This document shows, piece by piece, positions 5,800 through 13,496 of a stretch of DNA of 27,964 nucleotides. The stretch is from JABMMZ01 sp040403495 (GTDB lineage: Bacteria; Bacteroidota; Bacteroidia; NS11-12g; UBA955), in assembly GCA_040403495.1 (NCBI GenBank), contig JBBAKM010000034.1:1-27964 (forward strand), in the 5' to 3' direction. The notes below the pieces were generated by a model, which was not told the DNA's origin, ran no database searches, and saw only the letters and a list, made by a program, of their open reading frames with translations. Every line of letters starts with the position of its first letter. Positions within the stretch are counted from its first letter, which is position 1. Both the position numbers and the translations under genes were made by a program.

Positions 5800-7466
5800 T
5801 AGAACAACATGGTTAAACCACCTATCAAGTTGAACCCAAGCACTTGGTAATTGTACCATCTTTGATAACGCGTTGACATGATATTATTGGCTTGAACAAA
5901 CAAAGAAATCTTCTTTTTAAACTTAAAATCTATACCCGCAGACAGGTCGTAAAAAGCATCAATCTTACTGATTGACTTGGTTGCTTCTGTTAATCCAGTT
6001 CTTTGTTGTTGTGCGCCCATTGCTACAAAATCAAGGTGAGGATAAATTTTGTTTTTGATATTCATCTTCAAATTGACTTTGGCATCCACATCAGGCATTT
6101 GCCAAGCAGCAGCTTCCCTGTTTACAGAGTAGTTGTAGAAATTTCCCAAAACGCCAATTCTGAATTTTTCACTAAAACTGTAATTAAAAGCGCCTGAGAA
6201 TTTAACAACATTAACTTGTCTAAATATAGTAGTGAAGGCGTTTAAACGAGGCACCGAATCATAGCGAGTTACAAACAAAGGCATATTAGAAATGTCCGTA
6301 TAATTTATCTCAAACAAGGCATCGGCACTTGAACCCACTTTTGCAGAAATCCCTGCATACAATCTTACGTTGTCGAAAGTATTTGTGAGGTCATAGCGGT
6401 TAACAAAAGGATTCGTATTGATTAGATTGCGAGCTGATTGTTGGTGATATCTACCATCAATTCCCCCGAATAGGTTAGCCACATCTTTAATGAGAGGATA
6501 TGTTACTTTAATGACCGGATTTATAAAAGTTTGTGCGGTATCGTTCCCGTTGAAAAAGATAGTTGAGTTGAACCCTACTGAGAATTTCAAATCTTCGTAA
6601 ACAAAGTCAAACCTTGGGTCAACCTGAATAAACAAACGCTTAAAAGTGGTATTAGTATCAAGTTTAGTAATCATGTAATTAAGTCCTAATTGTGCACTCA
6701 AAACGCCATTTTGTAAATCGTTGAAATTGGAGATTGAGCTGTAAATATTGGATTTAACAGCATAATTGGTTTCACTTACTTGGTCAATTTGAAATTGATT
6801 GAAGTTAAAAGAAGAACGGTGCTTTATTTTGTCTTTAGAATTAGGTGTGCTGTTAAAATAAGCCAAGGCATCAAAATTCTTGATTCTTCGTTTTAGGTCA
6901 TTACGAGTTAGGTCGAGGGTGTCATTAAAACCAAAGAAATTATAATCATTTTGATTGAATGAAAGTTCCATTCCTAATTCACCCACGCGGCTGTATGTTC
7001 TAAGATAGGCTTTGGCATTGTGGTCGGTAAAATCCGCAAAACCCTTGTTGAGGTGAGAATTGGTTTGCAAGAATTTGTAATGGGCTCCATAACTGTATTT
7101 TTCATCCTTTTTGTTGTTAAAATAGAGTTCGGCTAAAGGTGTTTTGTAGTTACCATAACCTAATTTCACATAACTAGAAGGGTATTCAAACGTTTCTTTT
7201 TTGAAGAAATCAGCAGCAGGAATTGGATTTACAATTTTAGGCGTTTCCACTTGCTTACTTGGAATTTGGTAAGTATAGTTAGGCGATTGAGGTGTCGGTT
7301 TGTTGATAACAGGAACCGATTCAATTTTATAGGCATCAATCAAAATAGGTTGATATTTTAAACCAATCACCATCACTCTATTTGTTGAAGTGTCCTTGGA
7401 ATTCTGTGCAGTGAGTTGACCAAAGAGTAATAGCACAGCAAAAAAAGAAAACGATTTAATATTCAT
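5799..7466 (-). CDS. outer-membrane beta-barrel protein (TonB-receptor-like, no plug)
   Basis: A 555-residue outer-membrane protein. Residues 1-20 form a signal peptide (MNIKSFSFFAVLLLFGQLTAQ). Residues ~40-90 form a proline-rich periplasmic stretch (PVINKPTPQSPNYTYQIP, PKIVNPIP). From ~100 onward there are alternating aromatic/polar beta strands (YVKLGYGNYKTPLAELYFNN, YSYGAHYKFLQTNS, FSGAFNYSFSEKFRIGVLGN). The barrel ends in a typical terminal strand (GFNLIGGLTMLF) with C-terminal Phe. No TonB box or plug domain is recognisable, so this is not a complete TonB-dependent receptor. The ATG at 7466 opens the signal peptide; the upstream in-frame extension to 7508 does not look secretory. A near-consensus -7 box (GATATTTG, 7472-7479) precedes it. 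The substrate is unknown. Confidence 0.75.
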   Translation of the reverse strand: MNIKSFSFFAVLLLFGQLTAQNSKDTSTNRVMVIGLKYQPILIDAYKIESVPVINKPTPQSPNYTYQIPSKQVETPKIVNPIPAADFFKKETFEYPSSYVKLGYGNYKTPLAELYFNNKKDEKYSYGAHYKFLQTNSHLNKGFADFTDHNAKAYLRTYSRVGELGMELSFNQNDYNFFGFNDTLDLTRNDLKRRIKNFDALAYFNSTPNSKDKIKHRSSFNFNQFQIDQVSETNYAVKSNIYSSISNFNDLQNGVLSAQLGLNYMITKLDTNTTFKRLFIQVDPRFDFVYEDLKFSVGFNSTIFFNGNDTAQTFINPVIKVTYPLIKDVANLFGGIDGRYHQQSARNLINTNPFVNRYDLTNTFDNVRLYAGISAKVGSSADALFEINYTDISNMPLFVTRYDSVPRLNAFTTIFRQVNVVKFSGAFNYSFSEKFRIGVLGNFYNYSVNREAAAWQMPDVDAKVNLKMNIKNKIYPHLDFVAMGAQQQRTGLTEATKSISKIDAFYDLSAGIDFKFKKKISLFVQANNIMSTRYQRWYNYQVLGFNLIGGLTMLF

Positions 7467-7623
7467 TTGAAAAACAAATATCGTGTTTTTAGCGGCTTGA
7501 ATTTTCAAAATCTTTCCACATCAAATTATGGTATTTTGGACATACAATAAAGATTATAATACTGACAATATGTCGCTTTATTTTAGGTCAGGAACAACCC
7601 AAACAAGACAAAATGACATTAAT

Positions 7624-7649
7624 TTTTCAAAAGGAATACCTTTTGAAAA
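7624..7649. promoter_or_regulatory. 11-bp-arm palindrome upstream of small heat-shock gene
   Basis: TTTTCAAAAGG and CCTTTTGAAAA form a perfect inverted repeat around AATA. It lies 34 bp upstream of the Hsp20 start, so it could be an operator or a 5' UTR hairpin. It is not followed by a T-run, so it is not a standard terminator. It does not match the CIRCE element. Confidence 0.45.
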
Positions 7650-7683
7650 TTAGCATTGTATAACCATTAAAAAATACAAGATT

Positions 7684-8121
7684 ATGAGTATCATTAAATC
7701 AAACAACGACCCATTTCTATCCGACCTTTATTTCCCTCAAGGATTTAACCAATTGTTTCAAAACTTTTTTGATGAAAAAGGATTAAAAGGCATTATTCCC
7801 GGATTCAAACCAAATTCGGACATCATTGAGAAAGAAAAACACTATGAAATACACTTGTCTATTCCTGGGGTGAAAAAAGAAGATGTAAAAATTACATTTG
7901 AAAAAGACTTATTAACGGTAGAGGGAGAAAAAAAGCATGAGAGTAAAGAAGAAAATGCCAAATACTACAGAAGAGAAATTAGTTATGGTAAATTTTCAAG
8001 AAGTTTTCATGTAGGCGATGCAGATCCAAGTGGTATAGAAGCAAGTTTTATTGATGGTATATTAAACATCAGTATTCCAAAAGGAAAATCGATTCAAACA
8101 TCGACCATTACCATTAAGTAA
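7684..8121 (+). CDS. small heat-shock protein, Hsp20/alpha-crystallin family
   Basis: An ATP-independent holdase chaperone that keeps unfolding proteins soluble; cytosolic and oligomeric. It has 145 residues, a normal length. The N-terminal arm is rich in Phe (DLYFPQGFNQLFQNFFDEKG). The alpha-crystallin domain covers about 45-140 with HYEIHLSIPGVKKEDVKI, LLTVEGEKKHESKEE, YGKFSRSFHVGD and GILNISIPKGKS. The C-terminal tail contains TSTITIK, a partner-binding IxI-like motif. The gene stands alone, with the 7624-7649 palindrome upstream and a hairpin terminator downstream, which fits stress-controlled monocistronic expression. Confidence 0.93.
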   Translation: MSIIKSNNDPFLSDLYFPQGFNQLFQNFFDEKGLKGIIPGFKPNSDIIEKEKHYEIHLSIPGVKKEDVKITFEKDLLTVEGEKKHESKEENAKYYRREISYGKFSRSFHVGDADPSGIEASFIDGILNISIPKGKSIQTSTITIK

Positions 8122-8157
8122 CAAAAAGTTAAGGTAGTTATAACAATTCATTGACAT

Positions 8158-8189
8158 AAAAGAGCAATTTGAAAATAATTGCTCTTTTT
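8158..8189 (+). terminator. intrinsic terminator after hsp20
   Basis: AAAAGAGCAATT / AATTGCTCTTTT with a 7-nt loop (TGAAAAT). The 12-bp stem ends in a T-run. Confidence 0.8.
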
Positions 8190-8224
8190 ATTTACAAAAG
8201 ATTAGGATATGTCAATTATTCACC

Positions 8225-8232
8225 TACCTTTG
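8225..8232 (+). promoter_or_regulatory. -7 box of RNA-binding protein gene
   Basis: TACCTTTG matches TAnnTTTG. The predicted leader is about 38 nt and contains a small dyad (GTGTAT, AATTA, ATACAC at ~8237-8253) that might be structured in the mRNA. Confidence 0.45.
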
Positions 8233-8275
8233 TATCGTGTATAATTAATACACAGATTTAATTTATAGTAAACAG

Positions 8276-8596
8276 ATGAACATTTATGTAGGAAATCTTA
8301 GCTTTCGTGCGAGCGAGCAAGATGTTGAAAACCTTTTCACCCAGTACGGTGAAGTTAGCTCGGCTAGAATCATTACTGACAAATTCACAGGTCGTTCTCG
8401 TGGATTCGCTATTGTAGAAATGAATGACAACAGTTCAGCAAATGCTGCTATTAGCGCATTGCATGAAAAAGAATTCATGGAAAGAAACTTGGTAGTTAAC
8501 GAAGCTAGACCAAGAGAAAACAATGGTGGCGGAAGTAATTATAGAGGCGGAAACAACAACAATGGCGGTGGCGGTGGTTATAACAAAAGATACTAA
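8276..8596 (+). CDS. RRM-domain RNA-binding protein with glycine-rich tail
   Basis: A 106-residue single-RRM protein. RNP2 is IYVGNL (residues 3-8). RNP1 is RGFAIVEM (42-49), where the last aromatic position is Met. Residues ~84-106 are a low-complexity Gly/Asn tail (NNGGGSNYRGG...GGGGGYNKRY). Bacterial proteins of this type are often cold-induced RNA chaperones, resembling the cyanobacterial Rbp proteins; that role is inference here. The gene is monocistronic, with its own -7 box, a ~38-nt leader containing a dyad, and a strong terminator just downstream. Confidence 0.92.
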   Translation: MNIYVGNLSFRASEQDVENLFTQYGEVSSARIITDKFTGRSRGFAIVEMNDNSSANAAISALHEKEFMERNLVVNEARPRENNGGGSNYRGGNNNNGGGGGYNKRY

Positions 8597-8624
8597 GCAC
8601 TAGTTATTCCAGTTTAAATTATTG

Positions 8625-8654
8625 AAGCGAAACCTTAAAAAGTTTCGCTTTTTT
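8625..8654 (+). terminator. intrinsic terminator after RRM gene
   Basis: AAGCGAAAC / GTTTCGCTT stem with an 8-nt loop, followed by TTTT. Confidence 0.8.
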
Positions 8655-8817
8655 ATTGTCCCCAATACAGCTCCTCTCCTATTACTATCCTTAAAATCAA
8701 CAAGAAAGAGACAATTGGCAGAGTTGGTAAAAAAGACAAAAGGTCTGAAATTTTGTACACCTGTTCTTAATTTGAAAAAATGTTCAAAAACCACTCGACA
8801 AATATCAAAAAAATGCC

Positions 8818-8825
8818 TATTTTTG
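8818..8825 (+). promoter_or_regulatory. -7 box of atpD
   Basis: TATTTTTG fits TAnnTTTG and lies 28 bases before the atpD ATG. The preceding ~160 bp contains no gene that I can support. Confidence 0.4.
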
Positions 8826-8853
8826 CAAAAAATTTAAATATTCAAATTACATA

Positions 8854-10362
8854 ATGGCTAACACCGGTAAAATTTCTCAAGTAATTGGTCCTGTTGTGGA
8901 CGTAAACTTTAGTGAAGAAGGTTCAAATCTTCCCAAAATATTAGACGCATTGTACGTTAAAAAATCAGACGGTACAACTGTCGTTTTGGAAGTACAACAG
9001 CATTTAGGTGAAAAAACAGTTAGAACAATTGCTATGGATAGCACTGACGGACTAGTTAGAGGTTCTCAAGTTACAGATTCAGGTAAACCAATTTCAATGC
9101 CTGTAGGTGATGAAATTAAAGGTAGATTGATGAATGTAGTTGGTGAAGCTATCGATGGTATCAATGTTCTTGCAAACAAAGAAAGCAGAGCGATTCACGC
9201 TGAAGCGCCTAAATTTGATACATTGTCAACAAGTACTGAGCCATTGTATACTGGTATCAAAGTTATCGATTTATTAGAGCCTTATGCTAAAGGTGGTAAA
9301 ATTGGTTTGTTTGGTGGTGCTGGTGTTGGTAAAACAGTATTGATTATGGAATTAATTAACAACATCGCAAAAGCATACTCAGGTATGTCAGTATTTGCTG
9401 GTGTTGGTGAAAGAACCCGTGAAGGAAACGATTTATTGAGAGAGATGATCGAATCAGGGGTTATTAAATATGGTAAAGAATTCGTTCACAGCATGGAAGA
9501 AGGTGGATGGGATTTGAGCAAAGTTGATACAGAAGAATTGAAAAACTCTCAAGCAACCTTGGTCTTCGGTCAAATGAATGAGCCTCCAGGAGCGCGTGCT
9601 AGAGTTGCCTTGTCTGGTTTAACTGTTGCTGAATATTTCCGTGATGGTGATGGTCAAGGTCAAGGAAAAGACATCCTTTTCTTTATTGATAACATCTTCC
9701 GTTTTACACAAGCGGGTTCTGAAGTTTCTGCACTTTTAGGTCGTATGCCATCGGCGGTAGGTTACCAACCAACGTTAGCAACAGAAATGGGTGTGATGCA
9801 AGAGCGTATTACTTCAACAACAAGAGGTTCTATCACTTCAGTTCAAGCTGTTTACGTTCCTGCGGATGACTTAACTGACCCTGCGCCAGCAACTACATTT
9901 ACCCACTTAGATGCGACTACAGTATTAAGTAGAAAAATTGCTGAGTTAGGTATTTACCCTGCGGTGGATCCTCTAGATTCAACTTCTCGTATCTTGACTC
10001 CAGATATTTTAGGTGCTGAACATTATAACACTGCTCAAAAAGTAAAACAAATTTTACAACGTTACAAAGAATTACAAGATATTATCGCGATTCTAGGTAT
10101 GGATGAGTTGAGCGAAGAAGATAAATTAGTTGTTAGCCGTGCAAGACGTGTTCAACGTTTCTTATCTCAACCATTCTTTGTGGCTCAACAGTTCACTGGT
10201 TTGGAAGGTAAATTGGTTGACATTAAAGACACCATCAAAGGATTTAACATGATTATGGATGGTGAAGTTGACGAATATCCTGAAGCTGCATTCAACTTAG
10301 TTGGTACTATTGAAGAGGCTATCGAAAAAGGTAAAAAATTATTAGCTGACGCTAACAAATAA
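8854..10362 (+). CDS. atpD: F1Fo ATP synthase subunit beta
   Basis: Catalytic beta subunit of F1 ATP synthase, on the cytosolic face of the inner membrane. It has 502 residues. The N-terminal beta-barrel is residues 1-80, the P-loop GGAGVGKT is at 154-161, the GVGERTREGND motif carries the catalytic Glu (E186), and FIDNIFRFTQAGSEVSALLGRMPSAVGYQ is in segments around the DELSEED-like region. The DELSEED motif itself reads DELSEED (in GMDELSEEDK). atpC follows after five bases. The other ATP synthase genes are not in the window, which is the usual Bacteroidota arrangement. Codon use is typical of a highly expressed gene. Confidence 0.98.
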   Translation: MANTGKISQVIGPVVDVNFSEEGSNLPKILDALYVKKSDGTTVVLEVQQHLGEKTVRTIAMDSTDGLVRGSQVTDSGKPISMPVGDEIKGRLMNVVGEAIDGINVLANKESRAIHAEAPKFDTLSTSTEPLYTGIKVIDLLEPYAKGGKIGLFGGAGVGKTVLIMELINNIAKAYSGMSVFAGVGERTREGNDLLREMIESGVIKYGKEFVHSMEEGGWDLSKVDTEELKNSQATLVFGQMNEPPGARARVALSGLTVAEYFRDGDGQGQGKDILFFIDNIFRFTQAGSEVSALLGRMPSAVGYQPTLATEMGVMQERITSTTRGSITSVQAVYVPADDLTDPAPATTFTHLDATTVLSRKIAELGIYPAVDPLDSTSRILTPDILGAEHYNTAQKVKQILQRYKELQDIIAILGMDELSEEDKLVVSRARRVQRFLSQPFFVAQQFTGLEGKLVDIKDTIKGFNMIMDGEVDEYPEAAFNLVGTIEEAIEKGKKLLADANK

Positions 10363-10367
10363 GAGTT

Positions 10368-10598
10368 ATGCAAGTTGATATTTTAACACCCGATAATGCC
10401 TTATATTCTGGAGATGCACAATGTGTAACTCTACCAGGAATTAATGGTAGCTTCCAAATTTTAAACAATCACGCGCCGCTTATCTCTGCCTTGTCAAAAG
10501 GTGAAGTGGTGGTTGACAATGGTTCTGAAAAAAAATCATTCAATGTCAATGGTGGAATTGTAGAAGTTCTAAAAAACAAAATTGTGGTATTGGTTTAA
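10368..10598 (+). CDS. atpC: F1Fo ATP synthase subunit epsilon (short form)
   Basis: Epsilon subunit, part of the central stalk that couples rotation to catalysis. At only 76 residues it contains just the N-terminal beta-sandwich (MQVDILTPDNALYSGDAQ, LPGINGSFQILNNHAPLISAL, FNVNGGIVEVLKNKIVVLV). It lacks the C-terminal helical hairpin that inhibits ATP hydrolysis in other bacteria. Short epsilon subunits are common in Bacteroidota, so this is probably not a truncation. It is cotranscribed with atpD, and a terminator lies 22 bases after the stop. Confidence 0.95.
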   Translation: MQVDILTPDNALYSGDAQCVTLPGINGSFQILNNHAPLISALSKGEVVVDNGSEKKSFNVNGGIVEVLKNKIVVLV

Positions 10599-10620
10599 TC
10601 ACTAATAACACTATAAAGAA

Positions 10621-10650
10621 AAAACCATTCGTTTAATGCGAATGGTTTTT
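10621..10650 (+). terminator. intrinsic terminator of atpD-atpC
   Basis: AAAACCATTCG / CGAATGGTTTT stem with a 7-nt loop (TTTAATG) and a long T-run. Confidence 0.85.
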
Positions 10651-10691
10651 TTTATGCGTAGAAATCAAACCATTCTCTAACTTTAACATTT

Positions 10692-10783
10692 CCGCCGTTG
10701 TTGGTCTAGGCCTACTGATCCTCAAGAATCCGTCATTCCGCCGTTCTTGGTCTAGGCCTACTGATCCGCAAGAAACCGTCATT
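10692..10783. repeat. tandem 46-bp repeat starting with a half REP
   Basis: Two 46-bp copies (10692-10737 and 10738-10783) with a few mismatches. Each begins CCGCCGTT(G/C)TTGGTCT, the left arm of the class II REP. It then runs through AGGCCTACTGATCC and ends in CCGTCATT, the start of the longer repeat that follows. The half REP has no matching right arm. Confidence 0.75.
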
Positions 10784-10907
10784 CTGGAATTCGGCTCTGC
10801 GAATATGCAGAATCTTCTTATTAGTGCTCCGCAATCCAGAAGATTCCGTATAATTGCCCTTCGCAACAACCAAACGCGCAGCAATTTACGGAATGACTAA
10901 GGGGGAA
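10777..10907. repeat. ~131-bp intergenic repeat with internal inverted repeats, copy 1
   Basis: Begins CGTCATTCTGGAATTC and ends around GGAATGACTAAGGGG. Internally ATTCCGTATAATTGC (10843-10857) and GCAATTTACGGAAT (10880-10893) pair, and TCTGC/GCAGA pair near the left end, so the unit folds into hairpins. No coding content. Another copy starts 168 bp later at 10945 and runs into the assembly gap, so the unit is part of a tandem array. Confidence 0.8.
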
Positions 10908-10953
10908 ATATGCAGAATCTTCTCATTTGTTCTTCAAGAGAAACCGTCATTCT

Positions 10954-11053
10954 NNNNNNNNNNNNNNNNNNNNNNNNNNNNNNNNNNNNNNNNNNNNNNN
11001 NNNNNNNNNNNNNNNNNNNNNNNNNNNNNNNNNNNNNNNNNNNNNNNNNNNNN
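10954..11053. other. assembly gap of 100 Ns
   Basis: Exactly 100 Ns, the customary placeholder for a gap of unknown length. The sequence just before (CCGTCATTCT) and just after (CGTCATTCTGG) belongs to the same repeat. The gap therefore hides an unresolved number of tandem copies. Confidence 0.95.
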
Positions 11054-11184
11054 CGTCATTCTGGAATTCGGCTCTGCGAATATGCAGAATCTTCTTGTTA
11101 GTGCTCCGCTATCCAAAAGATTCCGTATAATTGCCCTTCGCAACAACCAAATGCGCAGCAATTTACGGAATGAATAAGGGGAAA
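11054..11184. repeat. ~131-bp intergenic repeat, copy after the gap
   Basis: Nearly identical to 10777-10907 (a handful of substitutions, such as ATTAG/GTTAG and GACTAAG/GAATAAG). It has the same internal hairpin arms. It ends 27 bp before the tsaE stop. Confidence 0.8.
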
Positions 11185-11210
11185 GTAGAATCTCAAAATG
11201 GAAGTCCAAG

Positions 11211-11648
11211 CTAACTTAACTTCATAAGCAAATACTGCCTTTGGTTTTCACCACAATGTGAAATTTGCAATTTCAAATACTCTATATCCAAATAGTCTTC
11301 AATCATTTCGGGCCATTCTATAACACACAAATCACCTGAATCAAGATATTCCCAAAAACCAATTTCATCCAATTCTTCAATATGTTTTATTCTATACAAG
11401 TCAAAATGATGAACCTTAGTTTGATTGTCTGAAGTGTATGTGTTGACGATATTAAAAGTAGGACTACTCACCTCTTTACTTATTCCCCTTTGCGACAGTA
11501 ATGCCTTGGTTAGTGTTGTTTTACCTGCCCCCAAATCCCCTTCTAATAGCAAAACTGTTGTTGAGCTTAACTCATTATTGAGCAAAAAAAGAACTTCATC
11601 TAGTTGATGAAGTTCTAATGTTTTATCGAATACGGTTAGCGAAACCAT
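11211..11648 (-). CDS. tsaE: tRNA t6A biosynthesis ATPase TsaE
   Basis: ATPase component of the complex that makes N6-threonylcarbamoyladenosine at position 37 of ANN-decoding tRNAs; cytosolic. It has 145 residues. The P-loop is GDLGAGKTT (37-45), SSPTFNIVNTY is the switch segment, and HFDLYRI and VIEWPEMIEDYL are family hallmarks. The ATG at 11648 overlaps the stop of the upstream peptidase gene (TAATG), so translation is probably coupled. An in-frame extension further upstream lies inside the peptidase gene and is not needed. It is the last gene of the plsY-clpS-M48-tsaE operon. Confidence 0.93.
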   Translation of the reverse strand: MVSLTVFDKTLELHQLDEVLFLLNNELSSTTVLLLEGDLGAGKTTLTKALLSQRGISKEVSSPTFNIVNTYTSDNQTKVHHFDLYRIKHIEELDEIGFWEYLDSGDLCVIEWPEMIEDYLDIEYLKLQISHCGENQRQYLLMKLS

Positions 11649-12454
11649 TAATTTGCTTTTTTGTAATACTTCATGGCTTCTGGCAACCATGCTTGTAAGT
11701 CTTTTACTCTTTGTGCATCACTTGGGTGTGTGCTTAAAAATTGAGGTGGTTTTACAGAACTTAATGCAGCCATTCTTTCCCAAAAAGGAATAGCTGCTGA
11801 AGGGTCATATCCAGCTAATGCCATGAACACTAATCCTAATTTATCAGCTTCCGACTCATGATTACGTGAATATTTTAATAATGCTAAATTACCTGAAATA
11901 CCGAATGCAACTGAGAAAATATCTTGTGTAGCTTGAGGACTTCCTGAAACAGCAACCGCGACAGCAGTTCCTAACCCTTGTGCTTTCATTTGTTGTGTCA
12001 TTCTTTCATTACCATGTTTGGCAACGGCATGTGCTATTTCGTGACCCATTACAACGGCCAAACCTTGTTCGTCTTTGGTTATAGGAAAAATCCCTGTGTA
12101 AAACACCACTTTACCTCCCGGCATGCACCAAGCGTTGACATTATTATCTTCGATAGTGTTAAACTCCCAATCGAATGTTGATATCAACTGATTGTATTTC
12201 CCTTTTTGGTAAGTTTTAAAAAACTCTTTAATAGACGTTGAAATATTGACACCCACTTTTTTAACAAGTTCACTCTGAGGGGTATTATTCACAACCTTAT
12301 TTTGCGACAAAAATTTGCGATATTCGATTTCGCTCATTTTCATTAATTCGGCTTCACTTGCCCAAGTTGTTTGTTTTCTACCTGTAATAGGTACTTTGTT
12401 GCATGATAAAATTATACTTGCAAAAAGGATGGTGTAAATGGTTTTCATTTTCAT
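11648..12454 (-). CDS. M48-family metallopeptidase, lipoprotein (BepA/LoiP-like)
   Basis: A zinc endopeptidase predicted to be anchored in the periplasm or outer membrane. It has 268 residues. The signal sequence ends in a lipobox at ILSC (C18). The zinc site is HEIAH (H138, E139, H142), with the third ligand in ESEAD (200-204, ExxxD), and STHPSDAQRVKDL is conserved near the end. This pattern matches the M48 family, whose members (BepA, LoiP) take part in outer-membrane protein quality control. It lacks the TPR domain of BepA. It lies 33 bp after clpS and overlaps tsaE by one base. The start is ATG 12454; a second ATG lies two codons downstream. Confidence 0.9.
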   Translation of the reverse strand: MKMKTIYTILFASIILSCNKVPITGRKQTTWASEAELMKMSEIEYRKFLSQNKVVNNTPQSELVKKVGVNISTSIKEFFKTYQKGKYNQLISTFDWEFNTIEDNNVNAWCMPGGKVVFYTGIFPITKDEQGLAVVMGHEIAHAVAKHGNERMTQQMKAQGLGTAVAVAVSGSPQATQDIFSVAFGISGNLALLKYSRNHESEADKLGLVFMALAGYDPSAAIPFWERMAALSSVKPPQFLSTHPSDAQRVKDLQAWLPEAMKYYKKAN

Positions 12455-12487
12455 TATAATAAAATTAAGTAAAAATTAGCTTTAAGA

Positions 12488-12781
12488 TTAAACTACCTCA
12501 ATTTGAGCCGTTAAGCCTTGTTCGCACAGAGCTGTACATAGAGGTTCCAATGCACTGTAAGTTCCTTCTTTAACACTACATTTACCTTTAGAATGAACTA
12601 TCCAAGCACATTGTTCTGCCTGAACCGAAGTGTGTTTACAATACTTCATTAAGCAATCAATAACATGATCGAATGTATTATAATCATCATTGTACAATAT
12701 TAACTCAAACTCACTTTGTGAATTTATTTCAGTTAAAATGTCTGTTTGATAAGACTCATTATGATCCAAATTGAATTTCAT
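12488..12781 (-). CDS. clpS: ATP-dependent Clp protease adaptor ClpS
   Basis: N-end-rule adaptor that delivers proteins with bulky N-terminal residues to ClpA/ClpC-ClpP; cytosolic. It has 97 residues. The substrate-binding pocket motif is seen in LYNDDYNTFDHVIDCLMKYC, followed by AEQCAWIVHSKGKCSVKEGTY and the terminal TAQIEV strand. The ATG at 12781 is separated from the plsY stop by one base (TAA-T-ATG), so the two are cotranscribed and probably coupled. No clpA or clpC gene is in the window. Confidence 0.93.
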   Translation of the reverse strand: MKFNLDHNESYQTDILTEINSQSEFELILYNDDYNTFDHVIDCLMKYCKHTSVQAEQCAWIVHSKGKCSVKEGTYSALEPLCTALCEQGLTAQIEVV

Positions 12782-12782
12782 A

Positions 12783-13430
12783 TTAAGGATATCTATTTCT
12801 GTGTTTCTTTAATAAATTAGCTTTGTTTTCATTTCCAGCCACTAGTCTAACTATGTTTTTTTGATGGGTAAGTACCACCATTAAAGCCGCAGCAATACCG
12901 AAAGCTACAAACAGAGGTTCTTGATTGTTATAAATAATTACTGCTATGATTGGAAAAGCTACAGCAGACAATATACTACTTAGCGAAACATAACGGGTTG
13001 AAAATAAAATAACCAAAAACAAAAGCATGCAAACCAATGCGGATAAGTAATGAATGGCAATAACCATACCTAACAAAGTCGCAATTCCTTTTCCTCCTTT
13101 AAACTTAGCATAAATCGGGAAAATATGTCCTAAAACAGCCAATAATCCAAACAGCAATTGTAAGTTTACAAATCTGATAGTACCCATTTCTACAAAAGGC
13201 AAGTAACGAACCAAAGAGGCTGCTGTTAAACCTTTTACAACATCTAATAGCAATACAATGGTACCCGCTTTTTTGCCCAAAACTCTGAAAGTATTCGTTG
13301 CGCCTGAGTTTCCACTTCCGTGAAATCTAATATCTAATCCATAAAAAGCTTTGCCTACCCAAAGTGCAGTCGGCATTGAACCTAATAAATAGGAAACAAT
13401 AGAAAGAGCAACAATTATAATCAATTCCAT
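12783..13430 (-). CDS. plsY: glycerol-3-phosphate acyltransferase PlsY
   Basis: Integral inner-membrane enzyme that transfers an acyl group from acyl-phosphate to glycerol-3-phosphate, the first step of phospholipid synthesis. It has 215 residues with about five membrane helices. Family motifs are GSMPTALWVGKAFYG, DIRFHGSGNSGATNTFRVLG, and KFKGGKGIATLLG. The ATG at 13430 matches the family N-terminus in the first membrane helix. It is the first gene of the plsY-clpS-M48-tsaE operon, with a -7 box at 13458-13465. Confidence 0.95.
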   Translation of the reverse strand: MELIIIVALSIVSYLLGSMPTALWVGKAFYGLDIRFHGSGNSGATNTFRVLGKKAGTIVLLLDVVKGLTAASLVRYLPFVEMGTIRFVNLQLLFGLLAVLGHIFPIYAKFKGGKGIATLLGMVIAIHYLSALVCMLLFLVILFSTRYVSLSSILSAVAFPIIAVIIYNNQEPLFVAFGIAAALMVVLTHQKNIVRLVAGNENKANLLKKHRNRYP

Positions 13431-13457
13431 GCAGTGTTCAAAAAATACTTAAGATTG

Positions 13458-13465
13458 CAAATATA
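13458..13465 (-). promoter_or_regulatory. -7 box of the plsY operon
   Basis: On the minus strand TATATTTG matches TAnnTTTG, 27 bases before the plsY ATG. Confidence 0.45.
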
Positions 13466-13496
13466 AATAATTTAATCAATAGTTTTTCACTCTTAA

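Noticed and set aside
8622..8837. 71-codon plus-strand frame between the RRM gene and atpD
   Set aside because: It starts inside the terminator hairpin, runs into the atpD promoter region, and shows no domain.
10633..11209. Several frames on both strands around the N gap
   Set aside because: They consist of repeat DNA and runs of unknown residues. None has protein-like composition.
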